Origin: Brucepastera parasyntrophica
GTDB lineage: Bacteria > Spirochaetota > Spirochaetia > Treponematales > Treponemataceae
DNA: 64,000 nucleotides
NCBI RefSeq assembly: GCF_022376835.1
Contig: NZ_CP084606.1
Coordinates: forward strand, 1-64,000
Direction of reading: 5' to 3'
Program-made: the position numbers and the translations under genes
Shown: in pieces, positions 29,464-39,031 of the stretch
Position numbering within the stretch: the first letter of the stretch is position 1
Layout: each line of letters starts with the position of its first letter
The notes under the pieces: model-generated
The model's database searches: none
The model's input: the letters and a program-made list of their open reading frames with translations, nothing else
Told to the model about the DNA's origin: nothing

Positions 29464-29680
29464 TTATTCGAGGCGAGGGTTTAATCAGCCTGCGGCTGGT
29501 TCTGTAAAGCACTGAGTTAATAGCCGCTTCCGCGACCTGCGAATACCCCGTTGCTTTGCGGCGGTTTTAATATCAACCGATAAAACTGTTAGCTTTTATC
29601 GGTTCCATGGTATTAACACCTGCGACCAATTCCACGGGAGAGAAAAATACTCCGCTACTCTGCGGCGGAGTATTTTATTC
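29464..29680 (+). repeat. Second dispersed repeat family, copy 1 (long form)
   Basis: This segment fills the gap between tRNA-Phe and the ankyrin gene. Its ends, TTATTCGAGGCGAGGGT (29464-29480) and GTATTTTATTC (29670-29680), and the cores ATGGTATTAA and GACCAATTCCACGGGAGA (29624-29641) recur in reverse orientation at 62591-62695. This copy carries about 125 extra nt in the middle, including a hairpin (AACCGATAAAA at 29575-29585 with 29594-29604). It also carries two similar sub-units (ATACCCCGTTGCTTTGCGGCGG and ATACTCCGCTACTCTGCGGC types). The rest of the 29310-29463 gap shows nothing I recognise. Confidence 0.7.
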
Positions 29681-29738
29681 AGGTTTTGAAAACCGGATGC
29701 AAAAAACGAATATAATATATACTTCACCGGGGTGTACT

Positions 29739-30641
29739 ATGACAGTAACAATAATTTATGATAAAAAAAACAGCAAAAAAGCCCGGGAAATAGGCGAATC
29801 GATCCAGGACCATGCGTTTATTCCCGAGTATTCCGATTTTGAAACATTAATGAAAGAAGTTGCCGAAAAGCGTGCCGGTTCAATTCATGAGGATGTGACC
29901 CAGGTCGTTTTTGTTTTGTCCGGTAAGGTAAAGTTTAATGCCAGACTGGCGTTTTTTCTTGGGTATTGCGCGGGCAGGAATATACGGATTTTTTTTATTC
30001 GCTGCGATTCGGAAGCCATAATTCCTGAAGACTTTGTTTCATATTTTACACCTGTTTGTCCCGATGAATTTATCCGGCTTTTTGACGAAGAGAAGAAACG
30101 GTTTGAAAAGGAAGAGCGGATTTTACGGGCGCGCAGAAAATTACAGGAAAAAGGATATTCCTGTTTTATCGATAATTTTATCCGCGCTGTTGAAGCCGGA
30201 AATGAAGAGGCTGTCAGGCTTTTTCTGCAGGCCGGATTCACTGCTGATATGGCAGATTTTCACGAAAATCCCCTGCTTTCCCTGGCGGTCCGGGCCAAAA
30301 GGAAAAAAATTGCCGAGATCCTTATTGACGACGGAGCTGACGTGAACCTCCGGTCCGGCGACAGGCTGTATTCTCCTCTGCTCGACGCCGTTCTGAAAAA
30401 GGATTTTGAAATGGCTGAAATGCTGCTGGAAAAGGGCGCTGACCCGAATCTTTCCGGCAATAACGGTATTACCCCTCTTGTTCTGAGCGCCGGCTCGGGA
30501 GATGTAAAAATGTCCGCGCTTCTTTTTCGGTACGGAGCGGACCCTGAAATGAAAGACAGTCTCGGGATGTCGGCAATGGGGTATGCCAAACTGTTTCATA
30601 ATGAAAAACTTCTGAATCTTTTCAATAAACAGACTGCGTGA
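29739..30641 (+). CDS. Ankyrin-repeat protein with an N-terminal Rossmann/TIR-like domain
   Basis: Starting at ATG 29739 the protein is 300 residues; the open frame extends upstream to 29607 but that part lies in a repeat. Residues 1-100 form an alpha/beta domain beginning MTVTIIYDKKNSKKAREIGE. It has a buried strand VVFVLSGKVKFNARLAFFLG and YCAGRNIRIFFI, similar in shape to TIR-like or nucleoside-deoxyribosyltransferase-like folds. I infer this weakly. Residues about 145-295 hold four or five ankyrin repeats (for example ILIDDGADVNLRSGDRLYSP and MLLEKGADPNLSGNNGITPL). A possible promoter TTGAAA (29686-29691) and TATAAT (29711-29716) with 19-nt spacing precedes it. The function is unknown; ankyrin repeats imply protein binding. 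Confidence 0.75.
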   Translation: MTVTIIYDKKNSKKAREIGESIQDHAFIPEYSDFETLMKEVAEKRAGSIHEDVTQVVFVLSGKVKFNARLAFFLGYCAGRNIRIFFIRCDSEAIIPEDFVSYFTPVCPDEFIRLFDEEKKRFEKEERILRARRKLQEKGYSCFIDNFIRAVEAGNEEAVRLFLQAGFTADMADFHENPLLSLAVRAKRKKIAEILIDDGADVNLRSGDRLYSPLLDAVLKKDFEMAEMLLEKGADPNLSGNNGITPLVLSAGSGDVKMSALLFRYGADPEMKDSLGMSAMGYAKLFHNEKLLNLFNKQTA

Positions 30642-30654
30642 TACACTATACAGT

Positions 30655-31775
30655 ATGATAGTAATTGCATGTGCCGGCGGCGGAAGCGGGGGCATATTTT
30701 CCCCGGTTTGGCTGTTGTTGAAGAATTGCGCAAATATGCCGATTGCCGGGTTGTGTGGATAGGTTCCTCCAGGGGCATTGACCGCGGGATCGTTGAAGAC
30801 GCCGGACTCCCATTTTACGGAATACCGGCCGGAAAGTTCCGGAGATATTTCAGCTTCAGTAATTTCATCGATATATTCCGCATAGTTGCCGGTTTTTTTT
30901 CAGCGTTTTTTCTGCTCAGAAAGCTGAAGCCGTCGGTCCTGTTTTCCAAGGGAGGCTTTGTCAGTGTTCCTCCCTGTTTCGCCGCAAAATTGCTGCGCAT
31001 ACCCGTTGTGACTCATGAATGCGATTTTTCTCCGGGACTGGCTACCAGACTTAACGCCAAAGCCGCCGATGTGATCTGTGTTTCTTATGAAGAAACCGTT
31101 GAAGCCTTTCCTGAACAGCTCAGGGGAAAGGTTGTCTTTACCGGCAATCCGGTCCGGTCAGCCTTTTTTTCCGCGTCAGCTGAAAAGGGCCGGCGGTTTT
31201 TGAACTGCGCGGACTCTTCCGTTCCTGTTTTGTTTGTACAGGGCGGAAGTCTTGGCGCCCGGCAGATAAATGAGTTAATTCCCGGATGTATAGACAGATT
31301 ATGCAAAAGCTTTATTGTTGTTCATCAGACCGGGACCATGAATACCGACCAGATTCTGGAACCGCGGAATCCTCTGGTGCTGGAACGGTACAAGCCGTAT
31401 CCCTTTATCCGCGCCGAAATGCCTGATGTTCTGGCTGCGTCCTGGCTTGTAATTTCAAGATCAGGATCAAATACTATTTGGGAATGCGCAGCCGCCGGAA
31501 AGCCCATGATTTTAATTCCTCTTGAAAAAGGCAGTTCCCGGGGTGACCAGGTTGAGAACGCCCGTTTCTTTGAAAAAAAAGGGACCGCGATTGTGCTGTC
31601 CGGCGAAAATGTAACTTCCGATTCGTTAACGGAAACGGTCATGAAACTGTCGGATGATACCGGCAGGTATGAACATATGGCGGAATCAGTAAAAAAACTT
31701 GGCGCAATATCTCCGGCTAAAAAAATAGCCGCTCTTATTATTGAAGAATCGGGCGGGGACAAACAGGAGTCATAA
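30655..31775 (+). CDS. murG: UDP-GlcNAc:lipid I transferase MurG (frameshifted at a G5 run)
   Basis: MurG adds N-acetylglucosamine to lipid I to make lipid II on the inner face of the membrane. The true N-terminus starts at ATG 30655 (MIVIACAGGGSGGHIFPGLA), which shows the Gly-rich TGGH-like loop. To read through, the G5 run at 30688-30692 needs one more G. The rest is continuous, with VLFSKGGFVSVPPCFAAKLL, HECDFSPGLATRLNA, FVQGGSLGARQINELIP, SRSGSNTIWECAAAGKPMIL and LEKGSSRGDQVENA for UDP-GlcNAc binding. It is about 374 residues. It starts 13 nt after the ankyrin gene and precedes cvpA. Confidence 0.93.
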
Positions 31776-31778
31776 CCA

Positions 31779-32279
31779 GTGAAGGCGGATTTTTTCAGTT
31801 TTTTTTCAGTTTTTGATCTTGTACTCCTGATTATTATAATTATAATGATTATAAAAGTAACGATATCAGGTTTTATACAGGAGTTTTTTTCAAAGGCTGC
31901 TGTAATAATAGGGGCAATAGGTGCTATCATATTTTATAAACCATTGACCCCTGTGGTTATAAAAATAACCGGAACGAATACTCTTGCAGAAATTGTTGCA
32001 TTTCTGGTCATTTTTCTTGTTCTGTATATAGTGATAAAAATACTGCAGCGGATAATGCATGCGGTGTTCCGGGGAGAATCAATGACAAATCTGGACAGGG
32101 CCCTCGGTTTTTTTCTCGGCCTTGTGGAAGGACTGCTGATTGTGACAGTCCTGTTGCTTCTTATCAGAGTCCAGCCATGGTTTGATCTTTCTTTTATTAC
32201 GGATGGCAGCCTGTTTGTCAGACTGCTCGATCCATTGCTGGCTGAAGCCGCTTTTAAGGTGCCTGATATACTCCTTTAA
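31779..32279 (+). CDS. CvpA family membrane protein
   Basis: CvpA-type proteins are small inner-membrane proteins tied to colicin V production and envelope stress. This 166-residue protein starts at GTG 31779 with AGGAG 8 nt upstream. It has four hydrophobic helices (about 10-30, 35-55, 70-90, 115-135) and the family pattern LDRALGFFLGLVEGLLIV. It follows murG by 3 nt. The last codons and stop (ATA CTC CTT TAA) belong to the left end of repeat copy 3. Confidence 0.82.
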   Translation: MKADFFSFFSVFDLVLLIIIIIMIIKVTISGFIQEFFSKAAVIIGAIGAIIFYKPLTPVVIKITGTNTLAEIVAFLVIFLVLYIVIKILQRIMHAVFRGESMTNLDRALGFFLGLVEGLLIVTVLLLLIRVQPWFDLSFITDGSLFVRLLDPLLAEAAFKVPDILL

Positions 32280-32370
32280 GTTATGTTTCTGATATAAAGA
32301 ATTAGCTGATTCTTTATATCAGAAACACTTCCAATTGGAAATAGTCAAATAATTTAAATTATTTGACTAT
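32267..32370 (+). repeat. Double-palindrome repeat element, copy 3
   Basis: Begins TATACTCCTTTAA inside cvpA and includes its stop codon (32277-32279). The first palindrome is 32285-32326 with one mismatch near the centre. The second is the perfect 28-nt palindrome 32342-32369, identical to that of copy 2. It lies directly upstream of holB. Confidence 0.9.
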
Positions 32371-32395
32371 TTTATTCAGTTATAAAGGTTTTTGA

Positions 32396-33673
32396 ATGTT
32401 TGAAAATGTAATTGCGCAGCCCGCAATACAGCTGCTTATCGACGATATATCCTCTTCTCGGATGCCGGCTGCTGTTCTTTTTTCAGGCCCGCAGGCTGCG
32501 GGCAAATTGACCTCAGCGCTGGAAACGGCCCGTATTCTTTCCTGTACACAGGGGAGCGCCGGCTGGACCTGTTCCTGCGGCTCCTGTCTCCGGCACAGGG
32601 AACTGACCCATCCCGATCTGCTTATTATCGGTACGCGCGACTGCCTGCCTGAAATAAAGGCCGCCGCAAAAACCTTTCTCGGGACCAATACTCAAAGCAC
32701 CCGTTATCTGTTTATCCGTTCCGTCAGGAAGCTCCTTGTCCGCTTCAGTCCTGTTCTGTTTAATACGGAAGAATCCCGTTTTTCAAAGGCCGCTTCCATA
32801 ATTTCCGATATGGAAGAACTGCTTGAAGAACTCAGACCCTCGCGGCAGATACCCGATGCTGCAGGCCTTCCTGAAAAAACAATAGACTCACTGGTAAACC
32901 TGTCCGAAAAGCTTGAAACAGACTGCCTGTATGACAGTATTCCGGTGACTCAGGTGAGGAATGCTTCCTCCTGGGCGCACCTGACGCCATTCGGCAGAAA
33001 AAAGATTTTAATTGTTGAAAACGCCGACCGGATGCAGGAATCTTCGCGTAATGCTTTTTTGAAACTGCTCGAAGAACCGCCGAAAGCCACAGTCTTTATT
33101 TTAACATCCTCCCGCAGAAGCGCTATAATGCCGACCATCCTTTCAAGGGTGCGGACCTACGCTTTTGTCGACCGTGACCAGAATTCGGTCAATGAAGTAA
33201 TTTCAAGGGTTTTTCATGATGGTATTGCGGAAAATATTTCCCTTTCGGAATATTTTAACCGGTTTTTGCCGGTTTCGCAGGAAATCATTTCTTCCGCGGC
33301 TTTTCTCGTACTCAATGAAATGCAGAGTTATTCGGAAAAACATAACCGGACCCCGCTTCCCGCTCTCCGGAATGAACTGAATGCTGTACGGACTAAAATG
33401 CAGTCCGACAGCCAAACAGCCGTTTCAGGGCAGACGCTTTCACTTATGCTGCATAAATGCAATCCCAAAATAATATGGAATTTGTTTTTAATGAAGATTA
33501 TGGATATGTTACATAATGCGCTTCATTCCGAACTTTCCGGCGCCGCAGAAACGGCAGTGTTTAACCTCTGGACTTCCCGCATCAGAGAAGCCTATGATCT
33601 GGTCGGTATATTCAATATAAGTTCTGCTTCTGTGATGGATCAGCTTATCCAAGATATGAAGGATGATTTATGA
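32396..33673 (+). CDS. holB: DNA polymerase III subunit delta-prime-like (HolB)
   Basis: A clamp-loader subunit of DNA polymerase III. The N-terminal AAA+ domain has a P-loop-like segment (FSGPQAAGKLTSALETARIL) in which the usual Ser/Thr after Lys is Leu, as expected for the non-hydrolysing delta-prime rather than DnaX. A zinc-binding set of cysteines follows (CTQGSAGWTCSCGSC). The sensor region reads ENADRMQESSRNAFLKLLEE, then PPKATVFILTSS. The protein is 425 residues, with an inserted segment of about 80 residues between the zinc module and the sensor region. It overlaps the kinase gene by 4 nt. Confidence 0.85.
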   Translation: MFENVIAQPAIQLLIDDISSSRMPAAVLFSGPQAAGKLTSALETARILSCTQGSAGWTCSCGSCLRHRELTHPDLLIIGTRDCLPEIKAAAKTFLGTNTQSTRYLFIRSVRKLLVRFSPVLFNTEESRFSKAASIISDMEELLEELRPSRQIPDAAGLPEKTIDSLVNLSEKLETDCLYDSIPVTQVRNASSWAHLTPFGRKKILIVENADRMQESSRNAFLKLLEEPPKATVFILTSSRRSAIMPTILSRVRTYAFVDRDQNSVNEVISRVFHDGIAENISLSEYFNRFLPVSQEIISSAAFLVLNEMQSYSEKHNRTPLPALRNELNAVRTKMQSDSQTAVSGQTLSLMLHKCNPKIIWNLFLMKIMDMLHNALHSELSGAAETAVFNLWTSRIREAYDLVGIFNISSASVMDQLIQDMKDDL

Positions 33674-34844
33674 GAGAATTCATACGCCGGGCCCTGCAGA
33701 AATCTTCACGTATGAATACGGAACAGATACAGAGTCTGCTGGCAATGGTTGTTGAAGAGTATGAGAGACTCGACGCGGTTCTTGAATCATTGTCCATCGG
33801 TGTTATTGTCTGTGATTCATATCATATTGTAATGCATAATAACAAGATTGCAGCGCGTATTCTGCCGCTGGATTTGGCCGATGCCCAGGATATTCCGGTT
33901 TGGGATTGTATTCTGGTTCAGGAAATAGCCGATTATATCAAAGCGAAAATAATAAGCGAAGAAACCATTATTGCCCGGGAATTCCGTCTTGAGGATTCCA
34001 CGGGCATCCGGTATCTGTCCCTGAATATTACTCCCTATGTCCAAAGCAAAACAGTCTGTGGAACCGTTATTACAATACGGGACATAACGGACAAAAAAAA
34101 TGAGGAAATACGAAACAGGCGTCTTGAAAGCCTTGCCAGCCTGACGAATCTTGCAGCAACGGTCGCCCATGAAATAAAAAACCCGCTGGGGTCAATGAGT
34201 ATTTATATCCAGCTTATTCAGAAAAAACTTTCCTCCGTTGATATGGACGAAAGCGGGCAGATAAAGAAGTATCTTGCCATTGTGGAAGAAGAAATCGAAC
34301 GTTTGAATAAAATTGTTGTTGACTTTTTAACTGCCGTCCGTCCGATACCGCTTACACTCGCGCCGCTTGACGTAAAAACCTTGGTTGAGTCGGTTGCGGA
34401 TTTTTTCAGCGCGGAAATGTCGGAACTGAAAATTGAATTGAGTCTCAAACTTGCAAAAAACATCCTGCCGGTTAATGGCGATGAACGGCTCCTGCGGCAG
34501 GTCCTGATCAATCTCATAAAAAATGCAATGGGTGCAATAGAGGGGGAAGGAAAAATAACAATAAAAACCTGGGAGGAAAATGACATGATCCATCTCAGTA
34601 TTATTGACAACGGTAAAGGAATCCCTTCTGAAATTCTGCAGAAAATATTTGAGCCTTATTTTTCAACAAAGGTTGACGGAACCGGTCTTGGGCTTGCAAT
34701 GGCATATAAGGTTGTCAAGGAACACGGGGAGATATTTCCGTTCAGTCATCAGTAGAAAACAGGGAAACCTGTTTTACTATTTCCCTTCCTGTCCTGCGCC
34801 GGGCGAAACAGATGATCGGGTATGAAGGATTAAGACAAATATGA
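33670..34844 (+). CDS. NtrB/AtoS-type sensor histidine kinase (frameshifted at a G4 run)
   Basis: A cytoplasmic sensor kinase without membrane helices. Residues about 25-145 form a PAS domain (LDAVLESLSIGVIVCDSYHI). The HisKA box is TVAHEIKNPLGSMSIYIQLI with the phosphorylated His. The HATPase part has NLIKNAMGAIEGEG, IIDNGKGIPSEI and GTGLGLAMAYKVVKEHGG. The frame stops at 34755; adding one G to the run at 34726-34729 continues it as HGGDISVQSSVENRETCFTI to a stop at 34842-34844. It overlaps the response-regulator start by 4 nt, so the two are a coupled pair. The signal sensed by the PAS domain is unknown. Confidence 0.9.
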
Positions 34845-36233
34845 AATTTACTATTCTCGTAATTGATGATGAAAAAATATCCGTACAGGCCTCGCCGCGG
34901 CCCTTGAAATGGAGGGATATGAGGTCCTTCTTGCACAGGATGGTGAAGAAGGTCTGGGAATAGCTGCCCATACTGATGTGGACCTTGTCATAACTGATCT
35001 CAGAATGCCTGGGATGAGCGGTGAGGAAGTTCTCCGGAAAATAACAACTGAAACACCTGGTATTCCGGTCATAGTTCTGACCGGACACGGGACTGTTGAA
35101 AACGCGGTTGATGCGATGCGGCTTGGCGCCTATGATTTTCTGACAAAGCCGCTGAATCTTGACCGCCTGTCCCTGCTTGTAAAACGCGCCCTGCAAAACC
35201 GCGAGCTGGTTCTGCAGCACCGGGAACTGTCACGCGAAGTTGAAAAAAGGAAATCATTTGAACACATTATTGGAAAGAGTCAGGTAATGCTGAAGCTTTT
35301 TGATGTGCTTAAGCGGGTAGGGCCTACCAAGGCCTCCGTATTGATAACCGGCGAAAGCGGTGTAGGTAAGGAACTGATAGCCGACGCTCTGCATAATCTT
35401 TCACCCCGGAAAGACAAACCCTTTATAAAGGTACACTGCGCCGCTTTGGCCGAAACCCTGCTTGAAAGCGAACTGTTCGGGCATGAAAAAGGGGCTTTTA
35501 CCGGGGCTGTAGCGCGGAAACGGGGACGCTTTGAACTTGCACACGGCGGTTCAATCTTTCTTGATGAAATAGGGGAAATAAACCAGCAGCTCCAGATAAA
35601 AATTCTGCGTGTTCTGCAGGAAAAGAAATTCGAGCGCGTCGGCGGCGAGGAGACTATTGAGGTTGATGTCAGAGTAATAACTGCAACAAACCGTGATCTT
35701 GAAAAGAAGTTGCCGAAGGCCGTTTCCGAGAGGATCTGTTTTACCGCCTCAATGTTGTAAGTCTTCATGTTCCGCCGCTGCGTGAGCGCAAGGATGATTT
35801 ACCGCTGATGATCACCTCCTTTATTAAGGAATTCGCGGATGAAAACGGCAAAGCTATAAGCGGAATAGACCCGAAGGCGCGTTCCGCGCTTTATGCCTAT
35901 GACTGGCCCGGAAATGTCCGCCAGCTCAGAAACTGTCTTGAAAGCGCCGTTGTTATGTCATCAGGCAATATCATTACTATTGATGATCTGCCTCCGACTA
36001 TCAGGCATGAGGATGAAAACGCATCCATTCAGATTCCGGTCGGCATAACCATGTCCGATGCGGAAAAGGAAATTATCATCCAGACCCTTGCCAGCCAGAA
36101 TGGAAACAAAAGCAAGACGGCTGAAATTCTCGGGATCGGCAGAAAAACGCTTCACCGCAAACTTGATGAATACGGCATAGAATCAAAAATTGAGCCTGAA
36201 GACCTGCTCCCTGATACCGAGCACCCGGACTGA
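34841..36233 (+). CDS. NtrC-family sigma-54-dependent response regulator (two frameshifts)
   Basis: The partner of the preceding kinase. The receiver domain starts at ATG 34841 ([12 protein letters not shown]) with acceptor Asp in [10 protein letters not shown]. The AAA+ domain carries [15 protein letters not shown] and the sigma-54 contact loop GAFTGA, then [20 protein letters not shown]. The Fis-like C-terminus is [20 protein letters not shown]. Two one-base losses break it: the A6 run at 34872-34877 (restored [20 protein letters not shown]) and the A4 run at 35702-35705 (restored [20 protein letters not shown]). The corrected length is about 464 residues. Its presence implies sigma-54-controlled genes, but no clear GG-N10-GC promoter was identified in the window. 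Confidence 0.9.
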
Positions 36234-36291
36234 TCCGAAAGGCGCCTGATAACGGGGCCTGTCTCCTGATTGCAGGTCAAAAGTATATTAT

Positions 36292-36687
36292 TTACAGTAC
36301 TTTTCCGGTTTCATACCAGCGGAGAATCCTTTTATATGAATCGGTAATATGGGATGTAATTTGCGCCGAACGTTTTTGTTCGGATGGGGTCTGGGCTCTT
36401 CGGTCAGGGTGGTTTTCAAGAAGAAGCCGTTTCCATGCGGCCTTGCACTCTTCCAGCGGAACTCCCGGAGGAAGACCCAGGACACGGAAATCCTTAATCA
36501 ATTCTTTTGGAACGGCTATACGCCGGGGCTTTTGTTTCGGAGGAGGGGTGCGTTCATGCGCGTTTCCGGCCCGGCGGATATTTCCGGTATGAGGTTCCCA
36601 TTCGGTAAATGGGTCTTCGTCCGAATCCAGTTTGTCTCTTAGAATTTCTCCCAGCCGGTCATAAAAATTCTGCACTTTCCCCTCCAT
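36292..36687 (-). CDS. J-domain protein
   Basis: A 131-residue protein ending in a DnaJ-type J domain: FRVLGLPPGVPLEECKAAWK, then RLLLENHPDRRAQ with the HPD tripeptide, then SHITDSYKRILRWYETG. It would recruit a DnaK partner. The first half is a polar, charged linker. The start is uncertain: ATG 36687 has no ribosome site. GTG 36675 follows GGAGGGG, and an open frame continues upstream to 36723. It lies convergent to the response regulator and divergent from galM. Confidence 0.75.
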   Translation of the reverse strand: MEGKVQNFYDRLGEILRDKLDSDEDPFTEWEPHTGNIRRAGNAHERTPPPKQKPRRIAVPKELIKDFRVLGLPPGVPLEECKAAWKRLLLENHPDRRAQTPSEQKRSAQITSHITDSYKRILRWYETGKVL

Positions 36688-36794
36688 GCTAGAACTATAC
36701 AGCCAAAAAAGACTGTATGGCAAGACAAAACTCTTGCAAAGTCCTAGTCTCTCCTATAGACTGTTGATACAGCAAGATAATTACGGGGTATTCT

Positions 36795-37825
36795 TTGAAA
36801 ATAAAAAAAAGGACCTTTGGAGTTTTATCAACAGGCCAACCCATTACCATTTTCACTGTTTCAAACGGAAAAATGTCTTTTTCTGCAACAAATCTTGGCT
36901 GTGCCATCACCAGTATCTGCCTTTCTTCTGTATCCGGTATTTTCGATGATGTTGTACTCGGGTTTTCAACCCTTGAAGGGTATACGGTTAATCCTTTTTT
37001 ATTCGGCTGCATTGTCGGACGGTATGCCGGACGGATTTCCGGCGCCCGGTTTTCCCTGGACAATAAAACATATACACTGCAGGCTGACCTGCAGGGAAAT
37101 ACGCTTCATGGCGGTTACCCCGGTTACAGCATGAGGGTCTGGAATACCGATACCTTCTGTACATCCCGCAGGGCCGGCATTGTTTTTACCCGGCGGAGTC
37201 CGGCAGGTGAGCAGGGATTTCCCGGAAATCTTGATTTGCAGGTAATATATTCCCTGACGCCGGATAATACTATCGAAATTGAATATTCTGCGGTTACTGA
37301 TGAGCCGACCCCGGTCAATCTGACAAACCATACATATTTCAATCTTGCAGGAAGCGGAAACGGTACTATTCTTGATCATAAAATACAATTGTTTGCCGAC
37401 CATTATATGGAAACCGATAAAAAAATATTCCCACAGGGACTTTCTGCGCTGTCAGCGGCACCCCGTTCGATTTCAGACTGCCAAAGGAAATAGGCAAAGA
37501 TATCGGAGCACTGCCGCATGGCTACGATCATACCTACGCGATAAATGAATGTGACGGTCCGCTGCGTCCCGCTGCGGGCGTTTTTGAGCCGAAAAGCGGC
37601 CGGTCGCTTACAATCTGTTCAACACAGCCCTCGGTACAGTTTTATACTGCCGATTTCACCGATTTTTTTCCGGGTAAAATGGGCGCATTTTATAAGGGAA
37701 ATGCCGCTTTCTGTCTTGAGACCCAGCATTTTCCCGATTCTCCGAACAGACCGGAGTTTCCGAATACAATTCTGTACCCGGAAGATACATATATGCAAAA
37801 AACCACTTGGCATTTCGAGTTTTAA
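36795..37825 (+). CDS. galM: Aldose 1-epimerase GalM (frameshifted at a C3 run)
   Basis: Mutarotase that interconverts alpha and beta anomers of galactose and glucose. The start is TTG 36795 with GGGGT upstream. Conserved segments include FGCIVGRYAGRISGARFSLD, the substrate-binding NTLHGGYPGYSMRVW, PVNLTNHTYFNLAG, and the C-terminal YDHTYAIN plus AFCLETQHFPDSPNRPEFPN with catalytic Glu. The frame stops early at 37493. One more C in the run at 37430-37432 gives IFPTGTFCAVSGTPFDFRLP and continues to 37825, about 344 residues, the usual GalM length. It is 35 nt upstream of the V-ATPase operon. Confidence 0.9.
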
Positions 37826-37860
37826 TAATTAAATTCAACAATATTATTTGAGAGGTGATT

Positions 37861-38478
37861 ATGGACGTTCAATTGCAGGAATTGTTAGACAAAATTAAAA
37901 AAGACGGTGTGGAAACGGCAGAATCACAGGCCGCCGAAATACTCAAAAACGCCGAAGCAAAAGCAAAGTCGATTGTTGATAAGGCCCAGGAAGAAGCCGA
38001 TGAAATTGTAAAAAACGGCAAGGCTTCCGCAGACCGTGATGAAAAGGCCGCTGAAGCTGCGGTAAAACAGGCCTCACGGAATGTGCTGATCTCGTTCCGC
38101 GACGGTATCCTGTCGGAACTGGATGCGCTTATAAAGACTGAAACGGCAAAGTCCTACAGTACGGATGTTCTTAAGGATCTGATCCCAGAAGTGGTCAAGG
38201 CATGGAGTACAAAATCCGGTTCTGATGATATTTCCGTTCTTCTTTCTCCGGCGGACGCTGAAAAACTGGACGGGGCGTTCAAAACACTGCTCAAGAACGA
38301 AATAGCCAAAGGTCTTGAAATCCGCACGGACGATTCCGTTGAAGGCGGTTTCCATATCGGGACAAAGGACGGGGCCGCATATTACGACTTCTCAGCTGAA
38401 GCCGTCTCGGAGCTTTTCGCCTCTTATCTTAATCCCCGGGTTTCGGATATTGTAAAATCCGCCGCAAAGGAGCTATAG
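37861..38478 (+). CDS. atpE: V-type ATP synthase subunit E
   Basis: Subunit E forms the peripheral stalk that holds the catalytic head against the membrane part. The 205-residue protein starts at ATG 37861 with AGAGG 6 nt upstream. It has a long N-terminal coiled coil (AAEILKNAEAKAKSIVDKAQ) and the C-terminal domain of the E family ending in SDIVKSAAKEL. It opens the V-ATPase operon E-DUF2764-A-B-D-I-K. Confidence 0.9.
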   Translation: MDVQLQELLDKIKKDGVETAESQAAEILKNAEAKAKSIVDKAQEEADEIVKNGKASADRDEKAAEAAVKQASRNVLISFRDGILSELDALIKTETAKSYSTDVLKDLIPEVVKAWSTKSGSDDISVLLSPADAEKLDGAFKTLLKNEIAKGLEIRTDDSVEGGFHIGTKDGAAYYDFSAEAVSELFASYLNPRVSDIVKSAAKEL

Positions 38479-38482
38479 GGCA

Positions 38483-39028
38483 GTGAGCAGTTATTATTAT
38501 CTGATGGCCCAGCTTCCGACACTTATGCCGGATACTTCTGCCGGGATATCATATACGTCTTTTATGGCAACCGCCGCGAATTTTCTTTCGCAGAAAGATA
38601 TGCGTATACTTGAAAACATATCCCTGGAACCGCCGCGTATTCCGGAAAAAACCGGATCGGATGTTGTTGATCAGTGGTACAAAAAAGAACGGGCGCTCCG
38701 TCTGTCTCTTGAACGGATACGTTCTTCAAAACTGAAGAGGGAAATATCCTTCGATCCTGATGATGAAAGCAGAATAGGCGATGCCTTTGATACTGTTCAG
38801 ATTGCGAAAACAGCCGCCGGTTATGATGATCCTCTGGAAGCGGAGCAGTATTTATACCGGACACGCTTTGCGTTTGTCGAACAGCTTGCGTGGAACCGTT
38901 TTTTTAATTCTGAAGCGGTTTTCGCATATTGTCTTATGTTGCTCCTTCATGAACGCAGTGACTCTTTCACTGTTGAAGCGGGGCGTGCATCATATTCCAC
39001 AATTTATAACCAGATTCTTGGAGAATAA
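38483..39028 (+). CDS. DUF2764 family protein in the V-ATPase operon
   Basis: A 181-residue protein with the pattern SSYYYLMAQLPTLMPDTSAG at the start and a helical remainder with many conserved aromatic and acidic residues (EAEQYLYRTRFAFVEQLAWN). I recognise it as the DUF2764 family found between V-ATPase subunits E and A in spirochaetes and Bacteroidetes. Its position is where subunit C lies in other V-ATPase operons, and its helical character suggests it may take over that role; that is an inference. Confidence 0.75.
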   Translation: MSSYYYLMAQLPTLMPDTSAGISYTSFMATAANFLSQKDMRILENISLEPPRIPEKTGSDVVDQWYKKERALRLSLERIRSSKLKREISFDPDDESRIGDAFDTVQIAKTAAGYDDPLEAEQYLYRTRFAFVEQLAWNRFFNSEAVFAYCLMLLLHERSDSFTVEAGRASYSTIYNQILGE

Positions 39029-39031
39029 AAC

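Noticed and set aside
29607-29738. N-terminal extension of the ankyrin protein
   Set aside because: The extra codons lie in a dispersed repeat that recurs at 62591-62695. A promoter-like pair and the conserved domain start favour ATG 29739.
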